Below the pieces are notes generated by a model. It searched no databases. It was given only the letters and a program-made list of their open reading frames with translations, and was not told where the DNA came from. Shown here piece after piece: positions 51,401 to 56,939 of a stretch of 64,000 nt of DNA. Numbering within the stretch: the stretch's first letter is position 1; each line of letters begins with the position of its first letter. Made by a program: the position numbers and the translations under genes. The stretch is from Camelus bactrianus (lineage: Eukaryota; Chordata; Mammalia; Artiodactyla; Camelidae): contig NC_133570.1 of the NCBI RefSeq assembly GCF_048773025.1, forward strand, positions 21,736,001-21,800,000, given 5' to 3'.

Positions 51401-53593
51401 GCGACCTGGTAGAGAGGAGGAAGCACTGGGGACCGGGGAAGGGATGGCAGGTCCTGGAGTCTCGCACAGGGTTTCAGACCCAGAGGGTTTCTGGGAAGTG
51501 GGCAGGAGATGGTCCTCAAAGAGGAGGGGAAGCAGCCCCACTGCAGAGGGCACCAGGGGAACCAGGTGGGGGACAGCTGGATCTCAGTCTGAGAGTGTTC
51601 CAGGACAGGCTTGGGCCTGGGAGCTCTGGAGGGCCCAAAAGGAATCTTTCGGCAGACGGGGTCAGAGAAGGGGCGTAGGGGCCACAGGAGGGTGACCTGT
51701 GCCTCTCGAGGCCCTGACGCAACAGGGATAAGGGCCTAACAAGATTAGTGCTGAGTCTGGGGCAGAGAGGTGAGTAGGCTGTGAGTTTGGAGGAGGGAGG
51801 GAGGGAACGGCCTGCCTGGGAGGAGGCGGCATTCTGGGGCTCCCTCTCCACTCCTGCTGGGGACGTTCAGAGCCCAGAGGGGCCGGGGACCCTCTCCTGA
51901 CACCTGCAGGGCCTGAGCTAGGCTGCCCCACACCCCTGGAGGATGCCGGCCTCCCGGGATTGCGCTCCCTCCGGGGTGGGAGGAACTGCCCATCAGGGCC
52001 CTCAGTGTGCTGGCCGCTCGTTCTTGGTGCACCTCCAGGCCCCTCTCCTCCCTCACCCCACAGCCACAGGTGGATGACGGTGACGACAGTGGCTCACATT
52101 CATTGCCTGTTTGGGATGGGTCAAGGACTGTGGAAATTACACCAACGTGTGAAAGGCACGGTCATATCCCCATTTTAGAGATGGGAGGCTGAGGCACTGA
52201 ACAGTCCAGTAATCTTCCCCAGGCTCCTCAAATAACCAAGCACTGGGGGAACCAGGGTTTGAACCAAACAATCTGACCCCAAAACGTGTGCTCTTGGCCA
52301 CTGGCCAGTTCCCCGACCCGTCCTACAGTCCCTGGCCTGTGGTCCATCATGTTGGTCACATGATCAGTTGCCATGTACATATGGCAGCCTTTTGGGGCCT
52401 GGCGGCTGCATGATAATGTGCTAGAAACCAGGCCAGGGTGTGCTGCTCACAACCGCCCGAACGTACAGGGGTGTGTGTCTCTGGGGCCCTCCAGGGCAGG
52501 ACCCTGCCCCGTAACAGAGGCCCCTCCGGCCCTGGCTGATGATTTCTGTCATCCCTGGTGCTGCCTCAGCCTCGGAGCAGAGCTGGCACAGAGGCTGCCT
52601 AGCGGGATGAGACACTGACCTGGTCACAGCACACACTGCTCGGAGCGTGCTTGTCTTGTCTCAAGGAGGGAACCATTCTCAGGCGCAGCCAGGCCCACGT
52701 GGGTGTTTGGAGCTGGCCGTGGTGCTGACCTGTGCCTGAGCAGGCCAGGGAGGCCAGACACTCAGACACTGGAGGGCCGTTCAAGGCCTGGAGGAATGAC
52801 TGTAACTTTCCTGTAATTCCTAGACTTCCCTCCTTTCCTGGGGAAAACACCCATGATGCCCCTTTCAGGGGCCCAGAGAGCTTTCCTTTGGGCCAGGCCG
52901 TGAGCCCAGTATCTGCCTGTAGAAGCACAGCACTCCCCAGGTGCCGAGGAGAGCAGAGCAATTGAGGCTTCTTCCACCATCAGAGCAGCAGCCACTTGCC
53001 CTGGACCTGCAGTCTGGAAGGGCAGGCTTGCCCTGTGACAGCTGGGCACCTAGGCAGGCTGAAGGCTCTGCCAGTGCAAGGCAGGCCTGGCCCAGGCAGC
53101 CCCACTCCACCCTACCGCACCCCAGGATGCACCCCAGGGTCCTGCTCTCCCATGTCTCTGAGGATGTCTGCTCGTGTTCTGAAGCTGGGGCTGGACTGTT
53201 CTGCATATTAGGAGTGAGTCTTCTGGTCTTCCTGCTGGACTCACCACTGAACCGTCAGCCCCTAGGAAGACCTCCCTCCTGGCCAGCACCTCCTGACTGG
53301 CCCCTGTTCCCTCTATTGCAGGCATATTCAGGGAGGCCCAGACCTGCCTCTGGAAGGCCTGGGACGTGTACTGTGGCCTGGAGCCACTGCCGAGCCCCAA
53401 AGTGGCCCCAGGAGAGGCCAGTGTGCAGAAGATGGAGCATGGTGACAAATCTGAAGGGACAGAGTGTGGTGATGCATCAAAAGGGACAGAGCTCCGTGAC
53501 ATCTCGGAGACGCCCTGCTTAAGAAAGGTGTCCAACATCTGCGGCTTCCTGCTGATTCTGCTCACAGTCTTCTGCTTCCTCTACTTCTCCTAG
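9342..53593 (+). CDS. SLC5-family sodium/glucose cotransporter, divergent SGLT1/SGLT3-like paralogue (15 coding exons)
   Basis: Complete multi-exon gene for a predicted 672-residue sodium-coupled solute transporter of the plasma membrane. Coding lengths are 117, 72, 105, 60, 105, 106, 81, 221, 136, 108, 151, 169, 216, 100 and 272 nt (2019 nt). All introns are GT-AG and the frame stays open from ATG to TAG. Exons 2-13 match human SGLT1 residue for residue in length, with a constant offset of -6. Retained SGLT1 sugar-site residues are N72, H77, E96, W285, K315 and Q451 (SGLT1 N78, H83, E102, W291, K321, Q457). Na2-site A70, I73, S383, S386 and S387 are also kept. Residue 451 is Gln as in SGLT1, not Glu as in human SGLT3. 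Departures include E130 to R124, D294 to N288 and R300 to G294. Best family fit is SLC5A1/SLC5A4, but it is too divergent to give either symbol. Substrate is unknown. Confidence 0.93.
9459..11218 (+). other. Intron 1 of the SLC5 gene
   Basis: Starts inside the CpG island. It contains an old MIR at about 9830-10010 and otherwise unremarkable unique sequence, with no further exon detected. Confidence 0.85.
9830..10010 (-). repeat. MIR SINE
   Basis: Reverse-orientation MIR: gaggaggacactgaggttcagagag, then caggtttgaacctaggctg. Confidence 0.75.
11219..11290 (+). CDS. SLC5 gene exon 2 (residues 40-63)
   Basis: A 72-nt exon after a pyrimidine-rich acceptor, with donor cag|gtgagt, phase 0 on both sides. 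It encodes the loop with the family motif F-F-L-A-G-R followed by W-W. The usual Gly-Gly before F-F is replaced by Glu-Asp (residues 50-51), and the Pro after W-W by Gln63. Confidence 0.9.
11470..11880 (-). repeat. L2-like remnant
   Basis: Contains tgaagtgctgggtatgtac then an L2-like run through ggtcttccagaggtgg. Strongly decayed, so orientation and bounds are approximate. Confidence 0.45.
13390..13985 (+). repeat. L2 3' end
   Basis: Canonical L2 tail: cttcatgagggcagggat, then ctagtgcctacaac and ctggcacatagttgg before cagacatttattaat. The upstream cctcagggcctttgcccctg block also fits. Confidence 0.9.
14290..14890 (-). mobile_element. Cetartiodactyl-type L1 3' end
   Basis: Reverse complement of an L1 3' UTR and ORF2 end: aaattgaaatatgtcagttt at one end, then gtagtattccattgtataaa and gtttccatgtcttggctatt. 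It is the same subfamily type as the plus-strand copy at 46225. Confidence 0.9.
15827..15931 (+). CDS. SLC5 gene exon 3 (residues 64-98)
   Basis: A 105-nt exon, phase 0/0, with acceptor tttcag and donor gtaagt. It encodes the broken TM1-equivalent helix with F-A-S-N-I-G-A-G-H and G-L-A-G-K-G. It retains A70, N72, I73, H77 and E96, matching the Na2 and sugar-site residues A76, N78, I79, H83 and E102 of SGLT1. Lys84 replaces the usual Thr in the G-L-A-G-T-G motif. Confidence 0.93.
16205..16312. repeat. TATG-rich low-complexity tract
   Basis: Alternating purine-pyrimidine sequence with tatatgta and tgtgtgtata words directly abutting the left end of a DNA transposon. Confidence 0.75.
16314..16639 (+). 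mobile_element. Non-autonomous TcMar-Tigger-like DNA transposon
   Basis: Terminal inverted repeats cagttcacccttgagcaac (left) and the reverse complement of gttcaagggtcaact (right), flanked by a TA target duplication. The middle is unlike the ends and may hold an internal insertion. Confidence 0.8.
17339..17398 (+). CDS. SLC5 gene exon 4 (residues 99-118)
   Basis: A 60-nt exon, phase 0/0, acceptor tttcag, donor ggg|gtgagt. It encodes a membrane helix with L-G-W and P-I-Y, as in the matching exon of SGLT1. The residue after E-W-I is Ala99, and the helix ends T-R-T-G. Confidence 0.92.
17850..19500 (+). mobile_element. Old L1, 5' UTR and ORF1 region
   Basis: Starts near aacatggtggaataagagc, a typical L1 5' segment, and contains an ORF1-like coiled-coil frame (19075-19308) with E-R-L-C-E-L-R-V-R and a following [13 protein letters not shown]. 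The P-H-I-V-G-V-P pattern is typical of L1 ORF1p. Broken into short frames. Confidence 0.8.
19721..19865 (+). mobile_element. Vic-1-type tRNA-Ala SINE, copy 3
   Basis: Head ccatagctcagtggtagag and tail acctaattacccc. Target-site duplication aaaatgaaaagt at 19709-19720 and 19866-19877. Confidence 0.92.
20030..20705 (+). mobile_element. Old L1 3' end (L1M-type)
   Basis: Decayed ORF2 end and 3' UTR: ctcactagaatgactgag at the left and atgcctcataaaactgtt at the right. Confidence 0.65.
20770..21065 (+). mobile_element. MLT1-type MaLR LTR (fossil)
   Basis: Partial ERVL-MaLR LTR of the MLT1 group, recognised from the gagataaagtctttaaagaa and gcagacaccttgaacttcca regions. A fossil with no internal genes, probably predating the placental radiation. 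Confidence 0.65.
21836..21940 (+). CDS. SLC5 gene exon 5 (residues 119-153)
   Basis: A 105-nt exon, phase 0/0, with acceptor ctacag and donor ttg|gtgagc. It starts [12 protein letters not shown], where SGLTs normally have P-E-Y-L and R-F-G-G. Here the Glu is Arg124 and the Gly-Gly is Arg-Ser. The helix Y-I-F-S-K-I-L follows. Confidence 0.92.
21941..23416 (+). other. Intron 5 of the SLC5 gene
   Basis: Contains an L2 copy. The part after 22850 shows no recognised element or exon. Confidence 0.85.
22140..22840 (+). repeat. L2 fragment
   Basis: The L2 pattern cactcccctgcttaaaac runs through ccttggctccctgtgacct to the 3' end with agtacctgcaaggctggtg. Moderately decayed. Confidence 0.75.
23417..23522 (+). 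CDS. SLC5 gene exon 6 (residues 154-189)
   Basis: A 106-nt exon, phase 0 in and phase 1 out, acceptor ttccag, donor cag|gtgagg. It encodes [10 protein letters not shown] and then a hydrophobic helix ending Y-A-I-T-G. Glu155 replaces the Asp161 of SGLT1, a conservative change. Confidence 0.92.
23523..25018 (+). other. Intron 6 of the SLC5 gene
   Basis: Holds a Tigger-like element at 24251-24728 and otherwise unique sequence with no further exon. Confidence 0.85.
24251..24728 (+). mobile_element. Tigger-like DNA transposon, non-autonomous
   Basis: Left end caggtacgtcccccgactta and right end reading cataagtcaaggaagacctg form imperfect terminal inverted repeats. TA follows the right end. No transposase frame remains. 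Confidence 0.8.
25019..25099 (+). CDS. SLC5 gene exon 7 (residues 189-216)
   Basis: An 81-nt exon, phase 1/1, acceptor attcag, donor atg|gtaagt. It encodes [13 protein letters not shown]. Asp198 (SGLT1 D204) is kept, while the usual Gln in T-D-x-L-Q-T is His201. Confidence 0.92.
25240..25480 (-). repeat. MIR SINE
   Basis: Reverse-orientation MIR: ttattatcctcattttactg, then gttaagtaacttgttcac and actcagagcctggtctc. Confidence 0.8.
26067..26400 (+). mobile_element. MLT1-type MaLR solo LTR (fossil)
   Basis: A near full-length ERVL-MaLR LTR, starting tgttacagactgaatgtttg and ending gcagactaagaca. No internal region. Probably inserted around or before the placental radiation. Confidence 0.9.
26737..27071 (+). 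mobile_element. Tigger1-like DNA transposon, internally deleted
   Basis: Left end caggccgaccttggagatg and right end caataaaatgaggtttgcatg match the two ends of a Tigger1-type element. The transposase interior is missing. Confidence 0.85.
27190..28170 (-). mobile_element. Old L1 fragments, ORF2 to 3' end
   Basis: Reverse-strand ORF2 words such as ggcatccttgtctcattccc, ttgctaagattgtttatcat and gagcatcttttcatacac. Several decayed segments, possibly more than one copy. Confidence 0.7.
28853..28892. repeat. 19-bp tandem repeat
   Basis: Two units of gggacagggaacnttggcc differing at one base, within intron 7. Confidence 0.85.
29210..29430 (+). CDS. SLC5 gene exon 8 (residues 216-289)
   Basis: A 221-nt exon, phase 1 in and 0 out, acceptor cttaag, donor cag|gtaact. 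It encodes F-Q-E-V-G-G-Y and an extracellular loop with two sequons, N236-L-T and N242-W-T. The second aligns with the N248 glycosylation site of SGLT1. Then come D-S-F-H-I-F-R-D-P and the helix ending Y-Y-W-C-A-N-Q. SGLTs normally read W-Y-W-C-T-D-Q here, so Asp294 has become Asn288. Confidence 0.95.
30060..30530 (+). mobile_element. Old L1 3' end
   Basis: gtcacaatcaccaaaaagtg and ggactattattcagccataa, followed by an L1M-type 3' UTR. Decayed. Confidence 0.75.
30740..31420 (+). mobile_element. Old L1 ORF2 fragment
   Basis: L1 ORF2 words such as ctaatggaacataataagga and gatgaattaaagacttaaat, ending near accacaatgagactggcaaa. Confidence 0.7.
32340..33460 (+). mobile_element. Old L1/HAL1-like ORF1 region
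   Basis: A-rich, weakly coiled-coil sequence resembling the L1M or HAL1 ORF1 region, with the later segment tatacacccagctaagtg typical of it. Family assignment uncertain. Confidence 0.5.
34738..34873 (+). CDS. SLC5 gene exon 9 (residues 290-335)
   Basis: A 136-nt exon, phase 0 in and 1 out, acceptor ggcag, donor cag|gtgatt. It encodes [10 protein letters not shown], then G-Y-L-K-L-L-P and L-P-G-M-I-S-R. Lys315 matches the SGLT1 sugar-site K321. Gly294 replaces Arg300 of the normal V-Q-R-C/S-L motif. Confidence 0.94.
34874..37035 (+). other. Intron 9 of the SLC5 gene
   Basis: GC-rich unique sequence with a possible L2 remnant near 35280-35420. Open frames here are short and mutually overlapping on both strands, with no supporting splice pattern. 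Confidence 0.8.
37036..37143 (+). CDS. SLC5 gene exon 10 (residues 335-371)
   Basis: A 108-nt exon, phase 1/1, acceptor ctgcag, donor aag|gtgagg. It encodes V-A-C-V-V-P-S-E-C followed by a Cys-rich loop and [11 protein letters not shown]. The Cys positions match the extracellular loop of SGLT1. Confidence 0.95.
37144..38317 (+). other. Intron 10 of the SLC5 gene
   Basis: Unique sequence apart from a MIR at about 37855-38060. No further exon. Confidence 0.85.
37855..38060 (-). repeat. MIR SINE
   Basis: Reverse-orientation MIR: gctgagcgcttgctctgtgc, then gatggggacactgaggcaca. Confidence 0.8.
38318..38468 (+). CDS. SLC5 gene exon 11 (residues 371-421)
   Basis: A 151-nt exon, phase 1 in and 2 out, acceptor ttccag, donor aag|gtgaag. 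It encodes G-V-Q-G-L-M and the Na2-site helix S-L-M-S-S-L-T-S (S383, S386, S387). F-S-G-A-S follows where SGLTs read F-N-S-A-S. The exon ends [10 protein letters not shown]. Confidence 0.94.
38740..38930 (-). repeat. MIR SINE
   Basis: Reverse-orientation MIR: gtgcaaatgaggggaaagtg and gagatcacatggtaagcag. Confidence 0.7.
39190..40600 (+). mobile_element. Old L1 fragments (ORF2 then ORF1-like)
   Basis: Left part has ORF2 words (caaggatggttcaatattag, caccatgttaatagattaga). Right part has an A-rich region with gacaaggactttgaaataac. At least two pieces appear joined. Confidence 0.7.
40700..41450 (-). mobile_element. L1 ORF2 and 3' fragments
   Basis: Reverse strand: gcccaaaggttcgtccatg-like segment and gtaatattccattgagtatg, then ORF2 words ggttgcattgactcgatag and gtttattgattttgatgctc. 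Two segments in the same orientation. Confidence 0.8.
41470..42780 (+). mobile_element. L1 ORF2 fragment
   Basis: Plus strand ORF2 words: agatacctaggaataaatct, cagagcaatcccaatcaaaa and gcaaagagcaaagaatatcc. Several stops. Confidence 0.8.
42792..42939 (+). mobile_element. Vic-1-type tRNA-Ala SINE, copy 4
   Basis: Head tatagctcagtggtagagtg, B box gagttcaattc and tail acctaattacctt. Target-site duplication aattgtgttca at 42781-42791 and 42940-42950. Confidence 0.93.
43240..45950 (-). mobile_element. Long old L1 segment
   Basis: 2.7 kb of reverse-strand L1: ctttccaaaggaccaacttt at the left, ORF2 words in the middle, and in the right part a T-rich run resembling the older L1 5' and ORF1 region. 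Short antisense frames are shadows. Confidence 0.75.
46225..47310 (+). mobile_element. Cetartiodactyl-type L1 3' end
   Basis: Well-preserved ORF2 end and 3' UTR, with ggaggaaatatttgcaaatg, tgttcacagcagcactattt, cacagggaactatattcaat and a terminal ctgactatgtttcagttttt plus oligo(A). It ends about 80 bp before SLC5 exon 12. Confidence 0.92.
47390..47558 (+). CDS. SLC5 gene exon 12 (residues 421-477)
   Basis: A 169-nt exon, phase 2 in and 0 out, acceptor ttacag, donor cag|gtaggt. It follows an 8.9-kb intron filled with L1. It encodes S-I-A-W-V-P, then E-Q-L-F-E-Y-T-Q-A and [12 protein letters not shown]. Gln451 is the equivalent of the key sugar-contact Q457 of SGLT1. Confidence 0.95.
47559..48564 (+). 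other. Intron 12 of the SLC5 gene
   Basis: 1.0 kb. The first 700 bp resemble a decayed L2 (for example gatctaggagagatccaggcag and gcgagtgcaaaggcc). No additional exon. Confidence 0.75.
48565..48780 (+). CDS. SLC5 gene exon 13 (residues 478-549)
   Basis: A 216-nt exon, phase 0/0, acceptor ggcag, donor cac|gtaagt. It encodes G-A-F-W-G-L, then S-Y-G-T-W-S-C, and [11 protein letters not shown]. These match the SGLT1/SGLT3 branch better than SGLT2, 4, 5 or 6. Confidence 0.95.
48781..50930 (+). other. Intron 13 of the SLC5 gene
   Basis: GC-rich unique sequence with a short MIR-like scrap near 49180-49280 and a short tandem repeat at 50427-50480. No additional exon. Confidence 0.8.
50427..50480. 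repeat. Short imperfect triplicated repeat
   Basis: Three spaced copies of ccaggtgaa with similar flanks within about 55 bp, giving an accidental G-x-P-like frame on the plus strand. Confidence 0.75.
50931..51030 (+). CDS. SLC5 gene exon 14 (residues 550-583)
   Basis: A 100-nt exon, phase 0 in and 1 out, acceptor cccctag, donor cag|gtgaga. It encodes [19 protein letters not shown], very close to the SGLT1 cytoplasmic linker. It then diverges and is about 11 residues shorter than SGLT1 exon 14. Confidence 0.93.
51031..53321 (+). other. Intron 14 of the SLC5 gene
   Basis: 2.3 kb of GC-rich sequence with one MIR at 52080-52300. Several long open frames here are GC-driven and unsupported. Confidence 0.8.
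52080..52300 (-). repeat. MIR SINE
   Basis: Reverse-orientation MIR: atccccattttagagatggg, then gaaccagggtttgaaccaaac. Confidence 0.8.
53322..53593 (+). CDS. SLC5 gene exon 15 (residues 583-672 and stop)
   Basis: Terminal coding exon of 272 nt, acceptor ttgcag, stop TAG at 53591-53593. It encodes G-I-F-R-E-A then W-D-V-Y-C-G-L-E, the SGLT1 pattern, and a linker about 24 residues longer than in SGLT1. The final hydrophobic helix is at about 652-671, ending L-Y-F-S. The extra linker length includes a 9-residue tandem repeat at 623-640. Confidence 0.95.
53441..53494 (+). repeat. 27-bp in-frame tandem duplication in exon 15
   Basis: Two adjacent 27-bp units encode G-D-K-S-E-G-T-E-C and G-D-A-S-K-G-T-E-L. 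They lie in the cytoplasmic linker before the last membrane helix and explain part of its extra length against SGLT1. Confidence 0.85.
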
Positions 53594-55143
53594 GGCGGCC
53601 GGCCCTGGGCGCTGGGGAGCGGGCAGCCACTGCCTCTCACAGACGCCCTTGTCGAGGGGAGGAAGCGCATCCTGCCAGGAGGCCATGGACCTGGGACCGA
53701 GGATCACATTGATGAAAACGTGCCCTCTGTCACGCGGCACGTGCCACCAGCTGCAGGGCGTGTGGGCCGACAGGGCAGTGAAGCCCATCGGCGAGTGCAG
53801 AGACTGCAAATGAGAACGTCTGTTCCCTTGTGAAATGACTCATTCTCTCCAAATGGCTCTACTGCACAAACACTGACTTCCACTTTAAATTTAATTTTGG
53901 CTTTTTATCTCTAGATATATTTGGGGGTTTTGCTTGTGTTTACTTTACTGTCACCATTTTCTTCCCGTACCCACCCTCTGTTTGTTTGCTGTGTTCTCTC
54001 CTCCTCTAAAGGTATGGCTGCTGGAAAGATGCCCCTCCCCACGCCAGGGTCCCACCCACAGGGGCGTGCCCGCTGCTGGTGACCACACAGGCCAGCTGGC
54101 GCCAGACCTGCTGGAAGAAAATCTTGGCTCCTGCCTAGACCAGTGTGGGCTGAGGCAGTCCCTGCCCGAGCAATGGGCCTCCCTCCAGCTCGGCACTGCC
54201 TGGCTGCACCCCTGGGTGGCAGGTGGGGAGGACACTCTCCTCCTTACGGAGCTCTTCCCCAGTCGCTTCAGTCGGCCTGCTGTTGGGACTCTGCTGGGGG
54301 TTGGGTGCAGGGCTAGATTCCCGTTAGCTGCCAGGTGTGGGCCACTCCAGGCTGTTTCCTTAGGGGCTTCTAAGCCCCTCCTTCCTCTTCTTTCCTCTCA
54401 GGCCAAAACAAATGATTCATGTCTTTAGAGAAAGTTTCAGATGCTTTGAAGTGGTCTCGGCAGGGGCCCACCTAGCACTGCAGAAGGCGCACCGTGAAGG
54501 AGCGCTCAGGGCCGGCCCCTCAGCCCTTGTTTAGTCCTTCAGCTGACATCTTTGACTGCCTGCTGTGCTGTGTGCCAGCCACTGCTCGGGGCAGTCCTGG
54601 ATGAGCTTGTGGTCTGTGAGGGCAGCAGACAGTGAATGCCAGCAGTGATGGCCAGCATCCCAGGTGGCCTGTGGTTTTCCTGCCCAGGTTGTCACATGCC
54701 AGCTGTGGAGCCACTCCACGTGGAAGGATTAGAACCAACCACATTCCACAGAGGAGGAGACCGAGGCTCAGCACGGGAACCTAGAAAATAGGAAGTGGGC
54801 ACAGGCCTGGAGCGAGGCCATGCACCGGCCCTGCAGGCACATGCACACTGCAGGAGGGCCCACGGGAGAAGGCCTCCCGTGACTGAAGCAGGAGGGCATC
54901 TAGCTGATCAGCGGGCAACGTGTGGGAAGACACGACAAGGCAAGAGTGCGAGGAGGCCTGTGCACAGTAGAACTGTGGGCTCAGGGAGGGCAGAGTGGGC
55001 AGGGCCCGACCTGCAGGCCTCAGATGCTTTAGGGCCCCGAGTCCCTGGGATCTTCGGCTGGAAGTGATAGGGTCAGGTTTGCTGGATGCTGCTGGAAAGA
55101 TGAAAGGGAGGCAGCTCTTTGGTCTTGGCCACAGAAGCGAGGT
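53594..55143 (+). other. SLC5 3' UTR and downstream flank
   Basis: No AATAAA or ATTAAA occurs between the stop codon and 55143, so the 3' end cannot be placed. A T-rich, U-rich-like stretch at 53881-53945 is the most 3'-UTR-like part. An L2- or MIR-like scrap lies near 54535-54780. Confidence 0.6.
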
Positions 55144-55500
55144 GAGGAAGTCAAGATCATCGTTTGGAAAGGGTTGGAGCAAGAAACACACATCATGCTG
55201 CCGATGTGGCTCTAAGGCCTACCACCTTCAGAAGTCGACCTGTGGCAAACATGGCTATCCTGCCAGTGAAAGAGAAATTATACCTGGAGTGCTAAAGCTA
55301 CAAGACGAAATACCACCAGGACCGGCCGAATGAGGCACCGAAAAATTGTATACTGCAGATGCAGGCATGGATTCCGTGAAGGAACAACACCTAAACCCGA
55401 GAGGGCGGCTGTTGTAGCGCCCAGTTCGTCTTAAAGGTTTCAGTGATGAGTCATGCAATAAATGTTCTGGTTTTGGAAAATGAAAAATAATTAATTTTTA
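55144..55500 (+). pseudogene. RPL37: RPL37 processed pseudogene
   Basis: An intronless copy of ribosomal protein L37 mRNA. Recognisable stretches include [20 protein letters not shown] and, in another frame, [11 protein letters not shown]. The start codon is GTG, a small deletion after the Y-P-A stretch shifts the frame, and the shifted frame ends early at TGA near 55332. The copied 3' UTR keeps AATAAA at 55457-55462, followed by a decayed A-rich tail. It is non-coding, a typical LINE-mobilised retrocopy between the two genes. Confidence 0.9.
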
Positions 55501-55829
55501 AAAAAAGATGAAAGAGACAGAAACACCCACCAGAAGGGTATTAGAGGAATCCAGGCGAGTTAGCAGCAGAGAACAGACAAGGGAAAGGCATCAAGAGAAG
55601 CCAGCAAGTAGAAGTGACAGGACTTGAGTGACTAGACTTCCAGAGGAAGCGACTCTGGCTCGAGCACGTGAGCAAAGGGTGCACCAGTTCCAAAGACAGG
55701 CCGCACTGGAAAGGAGCAGGTGCGAGTGAAAAATGGAGCACCTTTTAGGACATGCTGAATTTGAGCTGCATGAAGATACTTATTGCTGCCTCGACAGTAG
55801 AAGTATTCTGATCCATGAACATGGGATGT

Positions 55830-56930
55830 CCTCCCAGTTATTTAGGTCCTCCTTGAATTCTTTCAACAATGTTTTGTTTTCAGCACTCAAGTTTTGCACT
55901 TCTTTTTATTAAATTGATTCCTAGGTGTTTTCTTCTTTTTGATGCTACTGTAAATGGAATTGTTTTCTTTCTTAAAAATTGAGATATAGTTGATGTACAT
56001 TATAAGTTACAGGTGTACAACATAGTGATTCACAATTTTTAAAGGTCCTATCCCATTTATAGTTATTATAAAATATCGGCTATATTTCCTGTGTTGTAAA
56101 ATATTTCCTTGTAGATTATTTTGTATGTAATAGTTTGACTTCCTAATCCCTACCCCTTTTCTTAATTACATTGTTTACTGCTCATATACAGAAAAACAAT
56201 TTTTGTATATTGCTCTTGGATCCTACAACTTTCCTGAACTCATTTATTAGTTCTAATATTTTCATGTGTATTCCTCAGGATTTTTCATATATAAAATCAT
56301 GTAGTCTGCAAGGAGAGATAGCTTACTTCCTTCTTTCCAATCTGGGTGCCTTTTATTTCATTTTCTTGCCAAAACTGCCAGTACAATGTCCAGTAGAAGT
56401 AGAAAGAGAAGGCATCCTTGTCTTGTTCCTGATCTTAGGGGGAAGCATCTAGTCTTTCACTATTGAGTGTGATGTTAGTGGTAAGTTTTTGCAGATGTTA
56501 TCATGTTGAAGAAGTTCTCCTCTGTTCCTACTTTGCTGAGAGTTTTTGTTTTAGTTTTGGTTTTGGAGGTTTTTTTTAATGAATGGTTTTTGGATTTAGT
56601 CAAATGCTTTCTCTGTATTATTAAGATGATCATGGGTCTCTGTCCTATATTCTATTTACATGTTACTTTGATTCATTTTCATATGTTAAACCAACCTTGC
56701 ATTCCTGGGATAAATCAGTCACGGTGTATAATGCTTTTTTATGTGGCTGGATTTGGTTTGCTAGTATTTGGTTGAGTTTTTGTGTTTATATTCATAAAGG
56801 ATATTGGTCTGTAGTTTTCTTTCCTTGGGATATTAGCCTCATGGAACGAGTTGGGAAGTGTTGCCTCCTATTCAATTTTTTTTTTTTTTACTAGTTTGTG
56901 AAGGATTGGTATTAATTCTTGCCTGGAGTG
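55830..56930 (-). mobile_element. L1 ORF2 fragment with a nested element
   Basis: Reverse-strand ORF2 words at both sides: ttaaattgattcctaggtgt at the left, then gcatccttgtcttgttcctg and ccttgcattcctgggataaa at the right. An unrelated segment interrupts it at about 55975-56165. Confidence 0.85.
55975..56165 (-). mobile_element. L1 3' UTR inserted into an older L1
   Basis: aaaattgagatatagttgatg through ttccttgtagattattttg matches the reverse complement of a younger cetartiodactyl L1 3' UTR. The host L1 resumes after about 56165. Confidence 0.7.
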
Positions 56931-56939
56931 TTAAATTGG

